Positions 44,950 through 53,333 of a DNA stretch of 64,000 nucleotides are shown here, one piece after another. A program made the translations under genes and the position numbers. This stretch comes from Georgfuchsia sp049276455 (GTDB lineage Bacteria; Pseudomonadota; Gammaproteobacteria; Burkholderiales; Rhodocyclaceae), in contig JBASWL010000208.1 in assembly GCA_049276455.1 (NCBI GenBank), forward strand, positions 1 to 64,000, in the 5' to 3' direction. Within the stretch, counting starts at the first letter, position 1, and each line of letters opens with the position of its first letter. The notes beneath the pieces are model-generated. The model made no database searches, was not told the DNA's origin, and saw nothing but the letters and a program-made list of their open reading frames with translations.

Positions 44950-46182
44950 TTGTCCCGTCGCAGAGTAGTCGTCACCGGCCTGGGGATTATTTCCCCGGTC
45001 GGCAATACCGTCGCCGAAGCTTGGCAGAACATCGTTGCTGGCAAGAGTGGCATTAACACGATTACCCGCTTCGATGCTTCCAGCTTCGCCAGCCAGGTGG
45101 CCGGCGAAGTCAAGAACTTCGACGTTTCGGCCTATCTGTCGCCCAAGGAAGCGCGCCGCATGGATGTTTTTATCCACTACGGCATGGCGGCGGGTATCCA
45201 GGCGTTCAAGGATGCCGGTATCGAGGTCACCGAACAGAATGCCGAGCGCATCGGCGTGAATATCGGTTCCGGTATTGGCGGCCTGCCGATGATCGAATCG
45301 ACGCACGATGATTTCCTTGGGGGTGGGGCACGCAAGGTTTCGCCATTTTTCATTCCCAGCTCCATCATCAACATGATTTCGGGCAACCTTTCGATCACAC
45401 TGGGCCTGAAGGGACCGAATCTTGCCGTTGTCACTGCTTGTACCACCGGCCTCCACGCTATCGGCATCAGCTCGCGCATGATCGAGTATGGCGATGCCGA
45501 CGTGATGGTCTGCGGTGGTGCTGAATCCTGCGTTACACCGCTGGCGATCGGCGGTTTCGGCTCGGCCAAGGCACTGTCTACGCGCAACGACGACCCAGTG
45601 ACAGCCAGCCGCCCCTGGGATACGGGCCGTGACGGCTTTGTCCTGGGTGAGGGCGCGGGCGTGCTGGTGCTGGAGGAATACGAGCATGCCAAGCAGCGCG
45701 GCGCGAAGATTTACGCCGAACTGACCGGCTTCGGCATGAGCGGCGATGCCTTTCACATGACGGCACCGGATACCGACGGCCCCAGGCGCAGCATGCTAAA
45801 TGCGCTGAAGAACGCGGGCGTCAATCCGGATGAAGTTCAATATCTCAACGCCCATGGCACGTCGACCCCGCTTGGTGACAAGAATGAAACCGATGCCATC
45901 AAATTGGCCCTGGGCGATGCAGCGAAAAAGGCGGTGGTGAATTCAACCAAGTCGATGACCGGCCATCTGTTGGGCGCCGCCGGCGGGCTGGAATCGGCGC
46001 TGACCGTGCTTGCCGTGTATCACCAGATATCGCCGCCGACAATCAATATCTTCGAGCAGGACCCAGAGTGCGACCTGGATTATTGTGCAAATACCGCACG
46101 TGATATGAAGATTGATGTCGCCATCAAAAACAACTTCGGATTTGGTGGCACAAACGGCTCACTGGTGTTCCGCCGAGTCTAG
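44950..46182 (+). CDS. fabF: 3-oxoacyl-ACP synthase II
   Basis: A 410-residue elongating ketoacyl synthase. The catalytic Cys lies in VVTACTTGLHAIG and the two His in LNAHGTSTPLGD and MTGHLLGAAGGLES. I chose the TTG at 44950, which gives SRRRVVVTGLGI, the usual FabF start, with GGAG upstream; another in-frame TTG lies at 44935. Usual length is about 412. Confidence 0.97.
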   Translation: MSRRRVVVTGLGIISPVGNTVAEAWQNIVAGKSGINTITRFDASSFASQVAGEVKNFDVSAYLSPKEARRMDVFIHYGMAAGIQAFKDAGIEVTEQNAERIGVNIGSGIGGLPMIESTHDDFLGGGARKVSPFFIPSSIINMISGNLSITLGLKGPNLAVVTACTTGLHAIGISSRMIEYGDADVMVCGGAESCVTPLAIGGFGSAKALSTRNDDPVTASRPWDTGRDGFVLGEGAGVLVLEEYEHAKQRGAKIYAELTGFGMSGDAFHMTAPDTDGPRRSMLNALKNAGVNPDEVQYLNAHGTSTPLGDKNETDAIKLALGDAAKKAVVNSTKSMTGHLLGAAGGLESALTVLAVYHQISPPTINIFEQDPECDLDYCANTARDMKIDVAIKNNFGFGGTNGSLVFRRV

Positions 46183-46193
46183 CGGCGAGCGGC

Positions 46194-46628
46194 ATGCCGC
46201 TCATTTTTCCGCAGTATCTGCGTCTGCATTCTTCCCGCTTGGCTGCCGCTGCGCTGGCTGTCGTTCATGGTTTGGCCATCGCAGCAATAGCCGTTAGCCA
46301 GTTCGCTCTGGCCGCAAGAATATTGCTGCTTATGCTGATTGCAGTTTCCATGGCGCGCGGGTTGCGGCTGCATGCACAGCGCTCAGGCCCGAGCGCTGTA
46401 GTTGGGTTAACTCTACGCGAGGGCGGCGAAATGGAACTGGAATACGGTGATGGACGCCATATTGCGACCCGGATTGATCCGTCCAGTACCGTATGGCATT
46501 GGCTGATGGCGCTGCGACTGCGCCGGGAAAACAGATGCCATTCGCTGTTCCTGTTGCCTGATATGCTGGGTGAGGAATCGTGGCGGCGCCTTGCGGTGTA
46601 CTTGCGCGCATCTAAACCGGAAAGGTAG
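46194..46628 (+). CDS. YgfX-like membrane protein
   Basis: A 144-residue protein with two adjacent hydrophobic segments (about 17-33 and 36-53) after a basic start, then a soluble beta-rich region (GLTLREGGEMELEYGDG, SLFLLPDMLGEESWRRLAVYLR). Size, topology and the C-terminal pattern LLPD....WRRL..YLR match the YgfX/CptA family. In betaproteobacteria this gene follows fabF and is usually followed by rpoE; here the rpoE-rse genes are absent and the DAP cassette starts 2 bp later on the other strand. Confidence 0.75.
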   Translation: MPLIFPQYLRLHSSRLAAAALAVVHGLAIAAIAVSQFALAARILLLMLIAVSMARGLRLHAQRSGPSAVVGLTLREGGEMELEYGDGRHIATRIDPSSTVWHWLMALRLRRENRCHSLFLLPDMLGEESWRRLAVYLRASKPER

Positions 46629-46630
46629 CC

Positions 46631-47878
46631 CTACAGTTTGGAAAAATCCAGGGTCGCGAAGTAATCGTCCAGGGTTTCCGCGCGCCGGATCTGCATGACC
46701 GAGCCATCTTCCCGCAACAAGAGTTCGCTGCAGCGGAGCTTGCCGTTGTATTGAAAGCCCATCGCATAGCCATGGGCGCCGGCGTCGTGAATGACCAGCA
46801 GATCGCCGGCGCTGATTGCAGGGAGCTGCCTGTCAATCGCGAACTTGTCATTGTTCTCGCAGAGCGAACCGACCACGTCGTAGGTGTGGTCCGGCGCCGC
46901 GGTCTCTTTGCCCAGCACCGTGATATGGTGGTACGAACCGTACATGCCAGGCCGCATCAGGTTTGACATGCAGGCATCGACACCGATGTATTGCTTGTAC
47001 GTGCTCTTGTGATGGATCGCCTTGGTGACGAGGTAGCCATGGGGGCCGGTGATGCAGCGGCCGTTTTCCATGAATATCTTCATGGGGTGCAAGTCGGCCG
47101 GCACGATGATCTCCTGATACATCTGCCGGATACTGCGACTGACCAGGTCGAGGTCGACCGCTTGCTGGCCGGGACGATAGGGGATGCCGATGCCGCCGCC
47201 GAGGTTGATGAATTCGATTCTCACGCCCGGATCGCGGGCCAGTTCCACCGCCAGTTGAAACAGCATCTTTGCCGTCTCGACGAAGAACTCGGGATTCAGT
47301 TCGTTCGATGCCACCATGGTGTGCAGTCCAAAGCGACGCACTCCCCTGGCCTTCAGCAGTCGATAGCCCTCGAACAGCTGCTCGCGCGTGAAGCCGTATT
47401 TCGCTTCTTCGGGCTTGCCGATGATGGCGTTGCCTTCGCGTAGCGGGCCCGGGTTGTAGCGCAGACAGATCGCCTCGGGCAAACCGACATGCTTATCCAG
47501 GTAGGGAATATGGGTGATGTCATCGAGGTTGATGAAGGCGCCCAGTTGCTTGGCCCGAAGATATTCCTTTGCCGGCGTCTCGTTCGAGGTGAACATGATG
47601 TTCTCGCCGGTGATGCCGACACGCGCACACAGTTCCAGTTCGGCCATGCTCGAGCAATCGCCACCGAAGCCTTCTTCACGCAGGATCTTCAGCAGGTAGG
47701 GATTCGGACAAGCCTTGACGGCGTAATACTCCTTGAACGCACCCCAGGCGAAGGCCTGGTTCAGGCGCCGGGCGCCGGCACGGATCGCGGCTTCGTCGTA
47801 GAGGTAAAACGGCGTGGGGAATTGATCGGCGATCTGGCGAATGGTCCGCTCGTCAAAGGGAAGTGGCTTGTCGTTCAT
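46631..47878 (-). CDS. lysA: Diaminopimelate decarboxylase-like PLP enzyme
   Basis: A 415-residue fold-III PLP decarboxylase. The PLP lysine lies in EYYAVKACPNPYLL, the phosphate-binding glycines in FINLGGGIGIPY, and the active-site cysteine in GSLCENNDKFAIDR. This CENND form replaces the CESGD of proteobacterial LysA and resembles, from memory, LysA of Bacteroidetes and spirochaetes. It converts meso-DAP to lysine if it is a true LysA. It is divergent from murE and dapL, which act on the same pathway, suggesting a cassette brought in together. Confidence 0.85.
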   Translation of the reverse strand: MNDKPLPFDERTIRQIADQFPTPFYLYDEAAIRAGARRLNQAFAWGAFKEYYAVKACPNPYLLKILREEGFGGDCSSMAELELCARVGITGENIMFTSNETPAKEYLRAKQLGAFINLDDITHIPYLDKHVGLPEAICLRYNPGPLREGNAIIGKPEEAKYGFTREQLFEGYRLLKARGVRRFGLHTMVASNELNPEFFVETAKMLFQLAVELARDPGVRIEFINLGGGIGIPYRPGQQAVDLDLVSRSIRQMYQEIIVPADLHPMKIFMENGRCITGPHGYLVTKAIHHKSTYKQYIGVDACMSNLMRPGMYGSYHHITVLGKETAAPDHTYDVVGSLCENNDKFAIDRQLPAISAGDLLVIHDAGAHGYAMGFQYNGKLRCSELLLREDGSVMQIRRAETLDDYFATLDFSKL

Positions 47879-47991
47879 GGTGGCTCGTGGGTCGAGAGGT
47901 TTTCTCGGAAAGATTGCCTTAAGGGGTGCGGAGTGTACCTCGTCAAACCCAAGGCTTGCAATCCATGCGCGTCGTGTAAAATCGGATCAAC

Positions 47992-49554
47992 ATGAGACTA
48001 GCGGATCTTTGGGCGAAGCACGGTGGCGGCACCATGCAGCCGTACCCGTCCGAAGCGAACGATCTGTTCATCTTCGGCGTGACGGATGATTCCAGGGACG
48101 TTCGTTATGGTTACCTGTTCTGCGCCTTGCCGGGCACCACGGAGAACGGCTTGGCGTTCTGCGCGCAGGCCGCCGCGAAAGGCGCCCAGGCCATCGCCGT
48201 GGCGCAAGGTACGTGCGACGAGGCATTGGGCCTCAGCGAGTTCGAGCGCGAGAAAGTCGTCATCCTGCATGTGCCGAACATTCGCGAATTCTATGCGCGC
48301 GTTGCGGCGGATTTTCATTCCGGCCGGCCCGCCACGATCGCTTCGGTTACCGGCACCAACGGCAAGACCTCGACGGTATGCTTCCTGCGCGACCTGTGGG
48401 GCGAGGATGGCCATAACGCCGTCAGCCTGGGAACCCTCGGCCTTCAGGCGCGTGGCAGGAGCCACTCGAATCTCGAAGCCGGACTTACCACCTACGATGC
48501 CAAGACGCTGCATGTCATGCTCGGCGAACTGGAACGCACGCATGGCGTGACGCATCTGGCGATGGAGGCGTCGAGCCACGCGCTTGATCAGCATCGCCTG
48601 TCCGGCGTGGTTTTCGATGCGGTCGGCTTTACCAATCTGACACAGGACCACCTCGACTACCATCAATCGATGGAAGCCTACTTTCAGGCCAAGATGCGGC
48701 TGTTCACCGAACGCCTCAAGTCCGATGGCGTGGCCGTGATCAATACCCGCGACCCGGCAGGGGACCAACTTGCTGCGATGCTGCGATCCCGGCATATCCG
48801 CACCATCGGCTACGGAGAAGGCGGGGCTGGCGCGGATCTCGGCGTGCTGCAGCGCCTTCCGCATGCGCAGGGACAAACGCTGAAGCTGTCGGTATTTGGC
48901 GCCATGCATGAGGTAAAGGCGCCGGTTGCCGGCATTTTCCAGGCGGAGAACATCCTTTGTGCGCTGGGGCTGGCGATCGGCACCGGTGTGCCGGTTGGAC
49001 GCGCCATCGCCGGCATTGCACGTCTGGCTCCGGTGCCGGGGCGCCTCGAACTTGTGGCCGCCCTGCCCAACGGTGCGGCGGTTTACGTGGATTATGCGCA
49101 TACGCCTGACGCCCTGTCCAACGTGCTGCGCAGCATGCGACCGCACGTCGGCGCAAGCCAGAAGCTGCATGTGCTGTTCGGCTGCGGCGGCGATCGCGAT
49201 CCGGGAAAACGGCCGATCATGGGCCGGATTGCCGAAGAACTCGGCGATCACGTGTGGGTGACCGACGACAATCCACGCACCGAGGATGCTGACAGCATCC
49301 GCAGGCAGATTCTTTCCGGCACCACGGAAGCGGCGCGCATTACGGATGCCGGGCCGCGGCGTGAGGCATTGGAACTGGCGCTTGCGGCACTCATGCCGGG
49401 CGATATCCTGGTCGTCGCAGGCAAGGGCCACGAGGACTATCAGATCGTGCCGGCGCAGGATGCGGAGGGGCACCCCCTCCGGGACGCCAAGGGACGGCTG
49501 GTGACGAAAAAGATTCCTTTCTCCGACGCAAAAATCATTCGCGAAATCATTTAG
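47992..49554 (+). CDS. murE: UDP-MurNAc-tripeptide ligase MurE
   Basis: A 520-residue Mur ligase adding DAP to UDP-MurNAc-L-Ala-D-Glu. The P-loop is VTGTNGKTSTVCF; other conserved parts are LTTYDAK, MEASSHALDQHR, FTNLTQDHLDYH and FGCGGDRDPGKRP. The DNPR motif (VTDDNPRTED), which selects meso-DAP, is present. MurE normally lies in the dcw cluster between ftsI and murF; a separate murE next to dapL is unusual and suggests a second copy. dapL follows after 11 bp. Confidence 0.95.
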   Translation: MRLADLWAKHGGGTMQPYPSEANDLFIFGVTDDSRDVRYGYLFCALPGTTENGLAFCAQAAAKGAQAIAVAQGTCDEALGLSEFEREKVVILHVPNIREFYARVAADFHSGRPATIASVTGTNGKTSTVCFLRDLWGEDGHNAVSLGTLGLQARGRSHSNLEAGLTTYDAKTLHVMLGELERTHGVTHLAMEASSHALDQHRLSGVVFDAVGFTNLTQDHLDYHQSMEAYFQAKMRLFTERLKSDGVAVINTRDPAGDQLAAMLRSRHIRTIGYGEGGAGADLGVLQRLPHAQGQTLKLSVFGAMHEVKAPVAGIFQAENILCALGLAIGTGVPVGRAIAGIARLAPVPGRLELVAALPNGAAVYVDYAHTPDALSNVLRSMRPHVGASQKLHVLFGCGGDRDPGKRPIMGRIAEELGDHVWVTDDNPRTEDADSIRRQILSGTTEAARITDAGPRREALELALAALMPGDILVVAGKGHEDYQIVPAQDAEGHPLRDAKGRLVTKKIPFSDAKIIREII

Positions 49555-49565
49555 GGTTTTTCAAT

Positions 49566-50795
49566 ATGACATACATCAACGAGCACTATCTCAAGCTGGC
49601 CGCCGGCTACCTGTTTCCCGAAATCGCCCGCCGGGTCAATGCATTCTGCAACGCCAACCCGACGGCCAACGTGATCCGCATGGGCATCGGCGATGTCACC
49701 GAACCGCTCGCCCCGGCAGTGCTCCAGGCAATGCATGCGGCCGTCGATGAGATGGCGGTGCGTTCGTCATTCAAGGGCTACGGGCCGGAACAGGGCTACG
49801 ACTTCCTGCGCGAAGCCATCGCCCAGAACGATTACAGGGCGCGCGGCGCCGAGGTCGATGCCGATGAAATCTTCGTCTCGGATGGCTCGAAGTGCGATTC
49901 GGGCAACATCCTCGACATCTTCGGCGAGGATAACGTCATCGCCGTGCTGGACCCGGTCTATCCCGTCTATGTCGATACCAATGTCATGGCCGGGCGCACC
50001 GGCCCGGCAGATGCCAGCGGCCGCTACGGCGGCCTGGTCTATCTGCCCGTTACCGCCGAGAACGATTTCGTGCCCGAGCTGCCGCAGCAGCGCGTCGACC
50101 TGATCTACCTGTGCTATCCGAACAACCCGACCGGTGTGGTTGCCACCCGGGAGATGCTGCAGCGCTGGGTCGACTATGCACGGCAAAACGGTTCGGTGAT
50201 TCTCTATGACGCCGCCTATGAGGCCTTCATCACCGATCCGGCCATTCCCCATTCGATCTATGAAATCGAGGGTGCGAGGGAAGTCGCCATCGAATTCCGC
50301 AGTTTCAGCAAGACGGCCGGCTTCACCGGCGTGCGTTGTGCCTTCACCGTGATACCAAAGGAGCTCAAGGGGAAAACCCGGGATGGCCGCGAAGTCTCGA
50401 TCCATCAGCTCTGGAATCGACGCCACTGCACCAAATTCAATGGCGTCTCGTATCCGGTGCAAAAAGCTGCCGAAGCGGTCTACTCGCCCGAAGGCAAGCA
50501 ACAGGTGCAGGCAACCATCGACTTCTACCTCGCCAATGCCAAACAGGTGAGGGAGTCACTGACCAAACTCGGGATCAAGGTGTACGGCGGGGTGAATGCG
50601 CCCTACGTGTGGCTCAAGACTCCCGGCAATTTGAGCAGCTGGGACTTTTTCGACCGGCTGCTGCGCGAAGCCCATCTGGTGGGAACGCCGGGGAGCGGAT
50701 TCGGCGCCTGCGGCGAGGGCTATTTCCGTTTGAGCGCCTTCAACAGCCGGGCCAATGTGGAAGAAGCGGTGAAGCGCTTTGCGAAAATCCTGTAG
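49566..50795 (+). CDS. dapL: LL-diaminopimelate aminotransferase
   Basis: A 409-residue class I/II aminotransferase of the DapL type, converting tetrahydrodipicolinate to LL-DAP in one step. Signature segments are YLFPEIARRVNAF, RMGIGDVTEPL, SFKGYGPEQGYDFLREAIA, FVSDGSKCDSGNI, CYPNNPTGVVAT and FRSFSKTAGFTGVRC with the PLP lysine. It bypasses succinylated intermediates and so replaces DapD, DapC and DapE. The enzyme is typical of plants, Chlamydiae, Bacteroidetes and deltaproteobacteria and unexpected here. Eleven bp after murE. Confidence 0.95.
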   Translation: MTYINEHYLKLAAGYLFPEIARRVNAFCNANPTANVIRMGIGDVTEPLAPAVLQAMHAAVDEMAVRSSFKGYGPEQGYDFLREAIAQNDYRARGAEVDADEIFVSDGSKCDSGNILDIFGEDNVIAVLDPVYPVYVDTNVMAGRTGPADASGRYGGLVYLPVTAENDFVPELPQQRVDLIYLCYPNNPTGVVATREMLQRWVDYARQNGSVILYDAAYEAFITDPAIPHSIYEIEGAREVAIEFRSFSKTAGFTGVRCAFTVIPKELKGKTRDGREVSIHQLWNRRHCTKFNGVSYPVQKAAEAVYSPEGKQQVQATIDFYLANAKQVRESLTKLGIKVYGGVNAPYVWLKTPGNLSSWDFFDRLLREAHLVGTPGSGFGACGEGYFRLSAFNSRANVEEAVKRFAKIL

Positions 50796-50828
50796 GGTGT
50801 AAGACGAAGCCGATGCTGCGAACGGCAT

Positions 50829-51517
50829 CGTCATTGCGAGGAGCAACGCGACGAAGCAATCCACCCCGGTTTCGTCATTGCGAGCCGTAGGCGAAGCAAT
50901 CCATAACCACATTGTCATCCCACGGGGATTCCCTCCGGTCATTGCAAGGAGGCGAAGCCGTAGACCTTTAGCCGCGAGCGTAGCGTGGCGGGTGGCAATC
51001 CATGGGGTTGTTTTGCCTTTGCCGGGACTCGCCCCGGCGGGCGAGGTACTTTCTTGCTGCACGCAAGAAAGTACCCAAAGAATCGTGCCCCGCTGCACCG
51101 GCCCTTCGGGCTGCCCTCGCTCCAGAAGTTTCGCCGGGCCGGCGTCGCAAACTTGCCTTCGGCTTCGGACAGCGACACCGGACGGAGGGCTCGTCAGAGA
51201 CTCGCCCGTTCGCTCGGCACAAGGCCAAGCAGTTGGCCTTGCGAAACCCCGCGCTCACACCTCGCTCCAGAAGCTTCGTCGGGCCGGCGTCGCAAACTAG
51301 CCTTCGGCGTCGGACAGCGACGCCGGACGGAGGGCTCGTCAGAGACTCGCCCGTTCGCTCGGCACAAGGCCAAGCAGTTGGCCTTGCGAAACCCCGCGCT
51401 CACCCCCCGGCGAACCTTCCTCCGCTCGGCGGCGCAGAGGGGGCCTGTCCGTGCTATTGTGACGAGAATGCCAAGCAAGTACGACAGTGAAATTCAACTC
51501 GACCACGGCCCTTTAAT
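50829..51517. repeat. Long composite repeat, left arm of an inverted pair
   Basis: Non-coding, GC-rich composite repeat. Left to right: two REP-like units of the GTCATTGCGAG...GAAGCAATCC type (50829-50864, 50871-50905), a perfect 13-bp hairpin GGTACTTTCTTGC / GCAAGAAAGTACC (51045-51075), two direct 143-bp copies (51116-51258 and 51261-51403), and the 78-bp end repeat at 51440-51517. The same parts recur in opposite orientation at 52582-53130. Open frames here are not genes. Confidence 0.85.
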
Positions 51518-52089
51518 TAAACGTGACCCTTAACTAATTTTTTAATTTTGCCCTCTAGCTTTAATGAAGACAGGGCAGCCGATATTGCTTCTGTCGCTAC
51601 AATTATGTTGCGAATATCCATCCCCCCTCCTGCTGAAGCAGATATTCGTTTTGAGGCTTCCCAAAATAGTGTTCCTTTTGCACCTTCATCACCCTCCGGT
51701 GTCAATCGTTTGCATTTCGAGTATTCACGCTCAGCCTCATTCATGCCCTCTAGAAGCATGGATAAGCAATCCGATCGGGATTTTTCTGGCAATGACATTG
51801 TTAACTTGGCGGCTGCGTACCCAAATACTTCGTCACAGATTTTATTTTGAGAAGCTATCCCACCAATTGCAAAAGCTAAACGATTCACGTAATGAAGGAG
51901 AAAATACAAGTATTCATTTGTAGCGAAAGCGACACTTACACTGGTGGACGTTACGTTGCCATTGTCATCTTTCGCCATGTTGCTTACAAAAGTTTGCCCA
52001 CAAATCATTGACACCTCTGCAATGCTTTCGGCGAGAGTTTCTATTGTTACAACATCTTTACCAAAAATTCTTGAAATAAATTCGAGCAC
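51517..52089 (-). CDS. Hypothetical protein, second gene of repeat-bracketed pair
   Basis: A 190-residue protein starting at GTG 52089 (VLEFISRIFGKDVV), with GAGGG upstream overlapping the preceding stop; a longer frame to 52158 would overlap that gene by 58 bp. It has mixed helical composition, no signal peptide and no clear membrane segment, and ends in a basic tail (KLEGKIKKLVKGHV). I recognise no family. Base composition is clearly more AT-rich than the flanks, and the stop abuts the end repeat, so the pair appears foreign. Confidence 0.75.
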   Translation of the reverse strand: MLEFISRIFGKDVVTIETLAESIAEVSMICGQTFVSNMAKDDNGNVTSTSVSVAFATNEYLYFLLHYVNRLAFAIGGIASQNKICDEVFGYAAAKLTMSLPEKSRSDCLSMLLEGMNEAEREYSKCKRLTPEGDEGAKGTLFWEASKRISASAGGGMDIRNIIVATEAISAALSSLKLEGKIKKLVKGHV

Positions 52090-52100
52090 TTTAGTGTCCC

Positions 52101-52451
52101 TCAACCAAGCACAACAGCCGAACTGATGACCCATCTTTCCACGGGTGGTGTTTCGCATTTTGGTGAATTATGTTGTGGATCAAATTGAGCTAACTTTGCA
52201 GAAAGAAATTCTGCGACGCGTTGATATGCTTCCCCTTGGTTTACGGATGATGCGCTCGCAAAATCTTGTGCCGCTTCATGGGATACACAAACTGAAATAG
52301 TCTTAGACATTTTGTTTGGTCGCATTGGATCGTCATTGAGTTTCCAAGACACGCCAATGTTGAGTTCGCTAATTCCCGGTACAACTTGAATTTCAGCGTT
52401 TGTTGGCATAACTGCCTTAATCGCCTGAAGGATTTGATTCTCGAATGACAT
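52101..52451 (-). CDS. Hypothetical protein, first gene of repeat-bracketed pair
   Basis: A 116-residue protein starting MSFENQILQAIKAVMP with AAGGAAG upstream of the ATG. It shows no signal peptide or membrane segment, a helical middle (ASSVNQGEAYQRVAEFLSAKL) and a proline- and cysteine-containing tail. I recognise no family. The second gene begins 11 bp after its stop, so the two are an operon. A CRP-like palindrome lies 25 bp before the start. Confidence 0.7.
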   Translation of the reverse strand: MSFENQILQAIKAVMPTNAEIQVVPGISELNIGVSWKLNDDPMRPNKMSKTISVCVSHEAAQDFASASSVNQGEAYQRVAEFLSAKLAQFDPQHNSPKCETPPVERWVISSAVVLG

Positions 52452-52475
52452 AACAATAGCTTCCTTAATAACTAA

Positions 52476-52491
52476 CGTGATGCACATCACA
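52476..52491. promoter_or_regulatory. CRP/FNR-superfamily-like palindrome before the unknown gene pair
   Basis: Read on the minus strand, TGTGATGTGCATCACG matches the CRP pattern TGTGA-N6-TCACA at nine of the ten specified positions. It lies 25 bp upstream of the start codon, too close for a usual activator site; repression or a nearby start point would be needed. Confidence 0.45.
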
Positions 52492-52581
52492 CGAATCGAT
52501 CTCCCGTTGCAGTAACACGGGAACATGAGGGCTATGGGTACACAGATTTGCATCCTATGCGAGGATTCTAATCCTCGAGGG

Positions 52582-53130
52582 ATTAAAGGGGCCGAGTTCG
52601 AGTTAAATTTCATAAGCGTACTTGCATAGCATGGTCGTCACAATAGCACGGACAAGTCCCCTCTGCGCCGCCGAGTGGAGGAAGGTTCGCCGGGAGAAGT
52701 CCGGTGTCGCTGTTCGACGCCGAAGGCTAGTTTGCGACGCCGGCCCGGCGAGCCTTCTGGAGCGAGGGGTGAGCGCGGGGTTTCACAAGGCCAACTGCTT
52801 GGCCTTGTGCCGCGCGAACGGGCGAGACTCTGGCGAGCCCTCCGCCCGAAGGGCCGGTGCGGCGGGGCACGATTCTTTGGGTACTTTCTTGCCGTGCAGC
52901 AAGAAAGTACCTCGCCCGCCGGGGCGAGTCCCGGCAAAGGTAAAACGACCACATGGATTGCTTCGCCTACGGCTCGCAATGACGAACTCCGAGTGGATTG
53001 CCGCGTCGGCTACGCCTCCTCGCAATGATAAAGCCTGCTGGATTCTCGCCTGCGCGGGAATGACCGGAGGGAATCCCCGTGGGATGACAAAGCAGTTATG
53101 GATTGCTTCGCCTGCGGCTCGCAATGACGC
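52582..53130. repeat. Long composite repeat, right arm of the inverted pair
   Basis: Holds the 79-bp end repeat (52582-52660), then sequence matching the inverse of the left arm, including the perfect 13-bp hairpin (52879-52891 with 52898-52910) and several REP-like units (52952-53130). It lacks one of the two 143-bp copies found in the left arm. Ends next to the duplicated prmB 3' end. No gene is supported inside it. Confidence 0.85.
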
Positions 53131-53140
53131 CGCTTCTTAT

Positions 53141-53237
53141 TCAGGCAAAATATTCGTCCAGTTCCTGCCGCGTCAGCAGAAAAATCTTGTCCTTGCTGCT
53201 CGGCGTGTCGATCCAGGTAAAGGGCGCGGCGGGGACG
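53141..53237 (-). pseudogene. Duplicated, diverged 3' end of prmB
   Basis: Aligns without gaps to the 3' end of prmB at 55176-55272; over the first 80 bp I count 74 identities. The frame and stop are kept (FTWIDTPSSKDKIFLLTR then QELDEYFA, against ..SSEDKIFLLTRPDLVEYFA in PrmB). Homology fades near 53237. The changes look like those between homologues of related strains rather than free decay. Confidence 0.88.
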
Positions 53238-53333
53238 CATGACTTTCTTTACCCCTGTCGAGGACTGGTTTGATCCATCATTTTCTCGACGACCGTCGGG
53301 AGTGGTCTGGCACCATGACTATGTAGCGGATCT

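Noticed and set aside
47998..49473. A 491-codon open frame antisense to murE
   Set aside because: It is the mirror of a GC-rich coding frame; murE has full family motifs on the other strand and the antisense product resembles nothing.
50985..51533. Several open frames of 60-180 codons inside the composite repeats
   Set aside because: They occur in repeated, hairpin-rich DNA in different frames in the two arms, with arginine/proline-rich products and no ribosome-binding sites.
50829..53130. CRISPR array
   Set aside because: Repeats are long, composite and inverted, without regularly spaced unique spacers; no cas genes are present.
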